Assembly (NCBI RefSeq): GCF_914767665.1
Contig: NC_059502.1
Coordinates: 15,748,001 to 15,812,000, forward strand
Reading direction: 5' to 3'
Length of the DNA stretch: 64,000 nucleotides
From: Harmonia axyridis
Lineage: Eukaryota; Arthropoda; Insecta; Coleoptera; Coccinellidae
Part shown: positions 61,044 through 64,000 of the stretch, in pieces
Layout: every line of letters begins with the position of its first letter
Position numbering within the stretch: the stretch's first letter is position 1
The notes under the pieces: generated by a model
The model's input: only the letters and a program-made list of their open reading frames with translations
What the model was told of the DNA's origin: nothing
Database searches by the model: none
Translations under genes and position numbers: made by a program

Positions 61044-63217
61044 TCTATATACTAAGTCAGGAATCAGTACTATGGGGGGGAAAGGGGAAAGAAACGTGTT
61101 TTTTTAAAAGTGAAGAAAAGTTTAGACTTTTTTCGACCGTTTGGAGAGAAGTAGGAAGGGACGCGATAATACGTTTCGAAAGAGGAAAGACGGACATTTG
61201 TTACGGTACCGAGGTTTTTCGGCAAAAATACCCCGATTATTTTATAATTATTCTCAAACTGGACGAAAAAATCGATTTTCGTCGAAAAGTGAAAACTTCT
61301 AGAAACGAGATGGGGCGTAGGATATCGTCGGGACGAGATGTTTTGGCTCAATCTGACGCACGAAAGATGAACTGGAAAAGTAACGGAGCCCTTTTTTCCA
61401 TTTTCGTCTTTGTTTTCTCGAAAAATTCACGCAAAAATGTGCAATTTTGGTAACATTTTGACGTTTCTCTTAAATCTGTGTTCCCCGATAACATTCATCG
61501 ATGGCATTCAGAATAGAAACGATGTGAATGAAAATGAGAAACGTCAGATGATATTCGACTACAAACATTGAAATTTGGACGAATTCAGAGGAAAGATGCA
61601 AGAAAAGATGATTCAGATCCGTTTTTCGAGGTATATTTGATGATATTTTCAAACAGAATCATTTTGTGGCAGTCGAATACATTGGTTTGCTGAAGCTTCT
61701 ACTGGAGTCATTTTGGTTATTTGAAGTGTTTTCAACGAGATATTCAAGCAAATGATGAACGGGAATGGTTGGAAACGTCCTTTTCTGATGGCATCTTTGT
61801 GTTTTGTTGAGATTTTCATGGAAATTGGTCAAATCTTATAGCATTCCGTATCATGTAAGTTGTCAAGGAGAGACGTGAATTTTTCATTTTGGACTGATAA
61901 ATCGGTAGGTACAGATATAAATATTCGATTTCCTTTATATCTAATTGTCTTTTAGACGAAAATCATGAAAATTATTCATATGTATAGAAACTCTGAAACC
62001 TGTGATTTTGACACATTCCCTATAACAAGCACAAATGCACATATTTACTTAAAGCCTTTGTGGCCGGGTAGTTAAGGATGCGGTCGATTGAATTGAAGGC
62101 TCTATGGGCTGCAAGTTCAAATCTCGCTGCTGCCAGTTGTAATTTTTTTCTTATTTTTTCGCCAGTTATTAATTTTTATATTATTTGGCAGTGAATACTT
62201 TGGAATAGTAAAATGGATCAAATAAAGTCAATGATGATTTTAAAATAATAGGGATTCCCATTTCATATAGGGGGTACAATTTTCAAGCGTCAATTATACA
62301 TTTCTGGAAAATCGAGACCTTATAAATCTGAAAATTGGAATTAGAGCTTCAGGTTAGTTTTCTTTTGCATAATTTGCGAAGATATACGTGCGATGAATAT
62401 TTTTTATACAGAGTGCACAATTTCCGAGTTCCAATTGGACGACTCTGAATAACTGAAACCTGTTGAAATCTGATAGTTGAGATCTTAGATCCAGGTTATT
62501 TATTTTGCATAATTCTTGGAGGTATACACTGATATACAGGTGGACGATTTCATACAGGGTGTATTATTTTTGAGTGGCAATCAGACATTTATGCAAAATT
62601 GTAACCTATTGAAACAACGGATTATAAGCTTCGGGTTATTCTTCGTTTTCATAATTTGTGGGGAATAATATAATAATTGATTAAAGATTTTACAGGGTGT
62701 ATTGAATTGGGATACCAATTTGATATTTTTGGAAAAATAGGCAAAATGAAATCTGAAAATTTGGATAATAGCTTTGGGTTAGTCTAAGACATTCCTGAAG
62801 AATTGATTCCGTATGGAAAATTGGTTTCATAGCATTTGCTCTTTCTGCCATCTTGAAGGTATTCGAATAACGAGTCGGGCATGTTCATTGGTGTTTTTGT
62901 TTGCTTTTTTGTGTTTCAACAAAAACTTTATATACACGATGTTTCATGTCGACTTGATTAAAATTATTCCTCAAATTACATACAGACTGTGCGTTGTATA
63001 TTAGTCCGATATCGATAATACAGGAGATATGCAGTATTTGAATGAATTTTATATGGGGTGTACATCTGTGGCCAATGTAGATCTATGGACAATGAGGATC
63101 TATGGACAAAGAGGATCTATGGTCAATGTAGATCTACCTACAAGGTGTATCTACGGGCAAAGAAGATCTATGGGCTACATTGATCTACCTACAAGGTAGA
63201 TCTACGGCGCGTACTAG
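61044..63217 (+). mobile_element. Non-autonomous Helitron, array unit 8 (2174 bp)
   Basis: Same length as unit 7 and apparently identical to it at an offset of 2174 bp, including the tRNA-like module and minisatellite. CTAG at 63214-63217. Confidence 0.85.
62054..62135 (+). other. tRNA-Ser-like module, type II (unit 8)
   Basis: Identical to the module in unit 7. Confidence 0.5.
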
Positions 63218-64000
63218 TCTATATACTAAGTCAGGAATCAGTACTATGGGGGGGAAAGGGGAAAGAAACGTGTTTTTTTAAAAGGGAAGAAAAGTTTAGA
63301 CTTTTTTCGACCGTTGGGAGGGGAGGAGAAAGGGACGCGATAATACGTTTCGAAAGAGGAAAGACGGACATTTGTTACGGTACCGGGGTTTTTCGACAAA
63401 AGTACCCCGATTATTTTATAATAATTCTCAAACTCGACGAAAAAATCGATTTTCGTCGAAAAGTGAAAACTTCTAGAAACGAGATGGGGCGTAGGATAAC
63501 GTCGGGACGAGATGTTTTGGCTCAATCTGACGCACGAAAGATGAACTGGAAAAGTAACGGAGCCCTTTTTTCGATTTTCGTCTTTGTTTTCTCGAAAAAT
63601 TCACGCAAAAATGTGCAATTTTGGTAACATTTTGACGTTTCTCTTAAATCTGTGTTCCCCGATAACATCCATCGATGGCATTCAGAATAGAAACGATGTT
63701 AATGAAAATGAGAAACGTCAGATGATATTCGACTAGAAACATTGAAATTTGGACGAATCGAGAGGAAATATACAAGAAAAGATGTTCAGATCCGATTTCT
63801 ATCCGTTTTTCGAGGTATATTTGATGATATTTTCAAACAGAATCATTTTGTGACAGTCGAATACATTGGTTTGCTGAAGCTTCAATAGGATTTATTTTGG
63901 TTATTTGAAGTGTTTTCAACGAGATATTCAAGCAGAGAAAGGACTGAAATGGTAGAAAACGTCCTTTTCTGATGGCATCTTTGCATTTTGTTGAGATTTT
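63218..64000 (+). mobile_element. Helitron array unit 9, cut by the window edge
   Basis: Starts TCTATATACTAAG and follows unit 1/unit 4 sequence to the end of the window, so the array continues beyond 64000. Confidence 0.85.

Overview
The window looks like transposon-rich, AT-rich euchromatin or heterochromatin of an insect, possibly a beetle. This is inferred from the transposon families, the long AT-rich stretches and an intron-containing transposase gene. I found no host gene I can name, no genuine full tRNA or rRNA gene, no CRISPR array and nothing bacterial.

1-36 kb is a graveyard of nested, decayed mobile elements. It holds: the last exon of a widespread arthropod repeat-family protein (214-613, minus); a 1.05 kb foldback element (2707-3758); a BEL/Pao-like Gag remnant beside a probable LINE tail (about 5.9-7.14 kb, minus); two broken Tc1-like transposases (11.9-13.2 kb minus, 30.7-31.6 kb plus); four broken copies of one D,D34D mariner family (14.6-15.2 kb minus; 25.4-26.2, 28.2-29.7 and 34.4-35.7 kb plus); a DD41D mariner-relative inserted into a LINE reverse-transcriptase remnant (18.7-20.2 kb); a solo LTR sitting cleanly inside one mariner; a TA-flanked TIR element inserted in the end of another; and a Penelope-like 3' end with a GIY-YIG domain (32.6-33.3 kb). 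The sequence between them shows nothing I can name.

36.06-64 kb is the main discovery: a head-to-tail array of Helitrons. Every junction reads ...ATCTACC-TACAA-GGTAGAT (7-bp hairpin), 11-12 nt, CTAG, followed at once by a TCTATATACTAAG-type 5' end. Eight complete units and one cut by the window edge are visible: 36060-37910, 37911-40095, 40096-53218, 53219-55069, 55070-56969, 56970-58869, 58870-61043, 61044-63217 and 63218-end. Seven complete units are 1.85-2.19 kb non-autonomous derivatives. The third is a 13.1 kb apparently autonomous element. It encodes an unbroken Rep/helicase protein with a cysteine-protease-like N-terminal domain, and I infer a short extra 5' exon that supplies the ATG.

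Each unit has the same architecture: a GC-richer 5' block of about 450 bp, a tRNA-like module about 1.0 kb from the 5' end (in two different versions at the same place), degenerate repeats of about 110-145 bp built on TACAGGGTGT, and a subterminal 17-bp minisatellite whose monomers echo the terminal hairpin. Autonomous and non-autonomous units share both ends, so the protein from the long unit could mobilise the short ones. Blocks of apparent identity (unit 1 = unit 4, unit 5 body = unit 6 body, unit 7 = unit 8) point to very recent amplification or conversion, or to assembly collapse or expansion that long reads should test.
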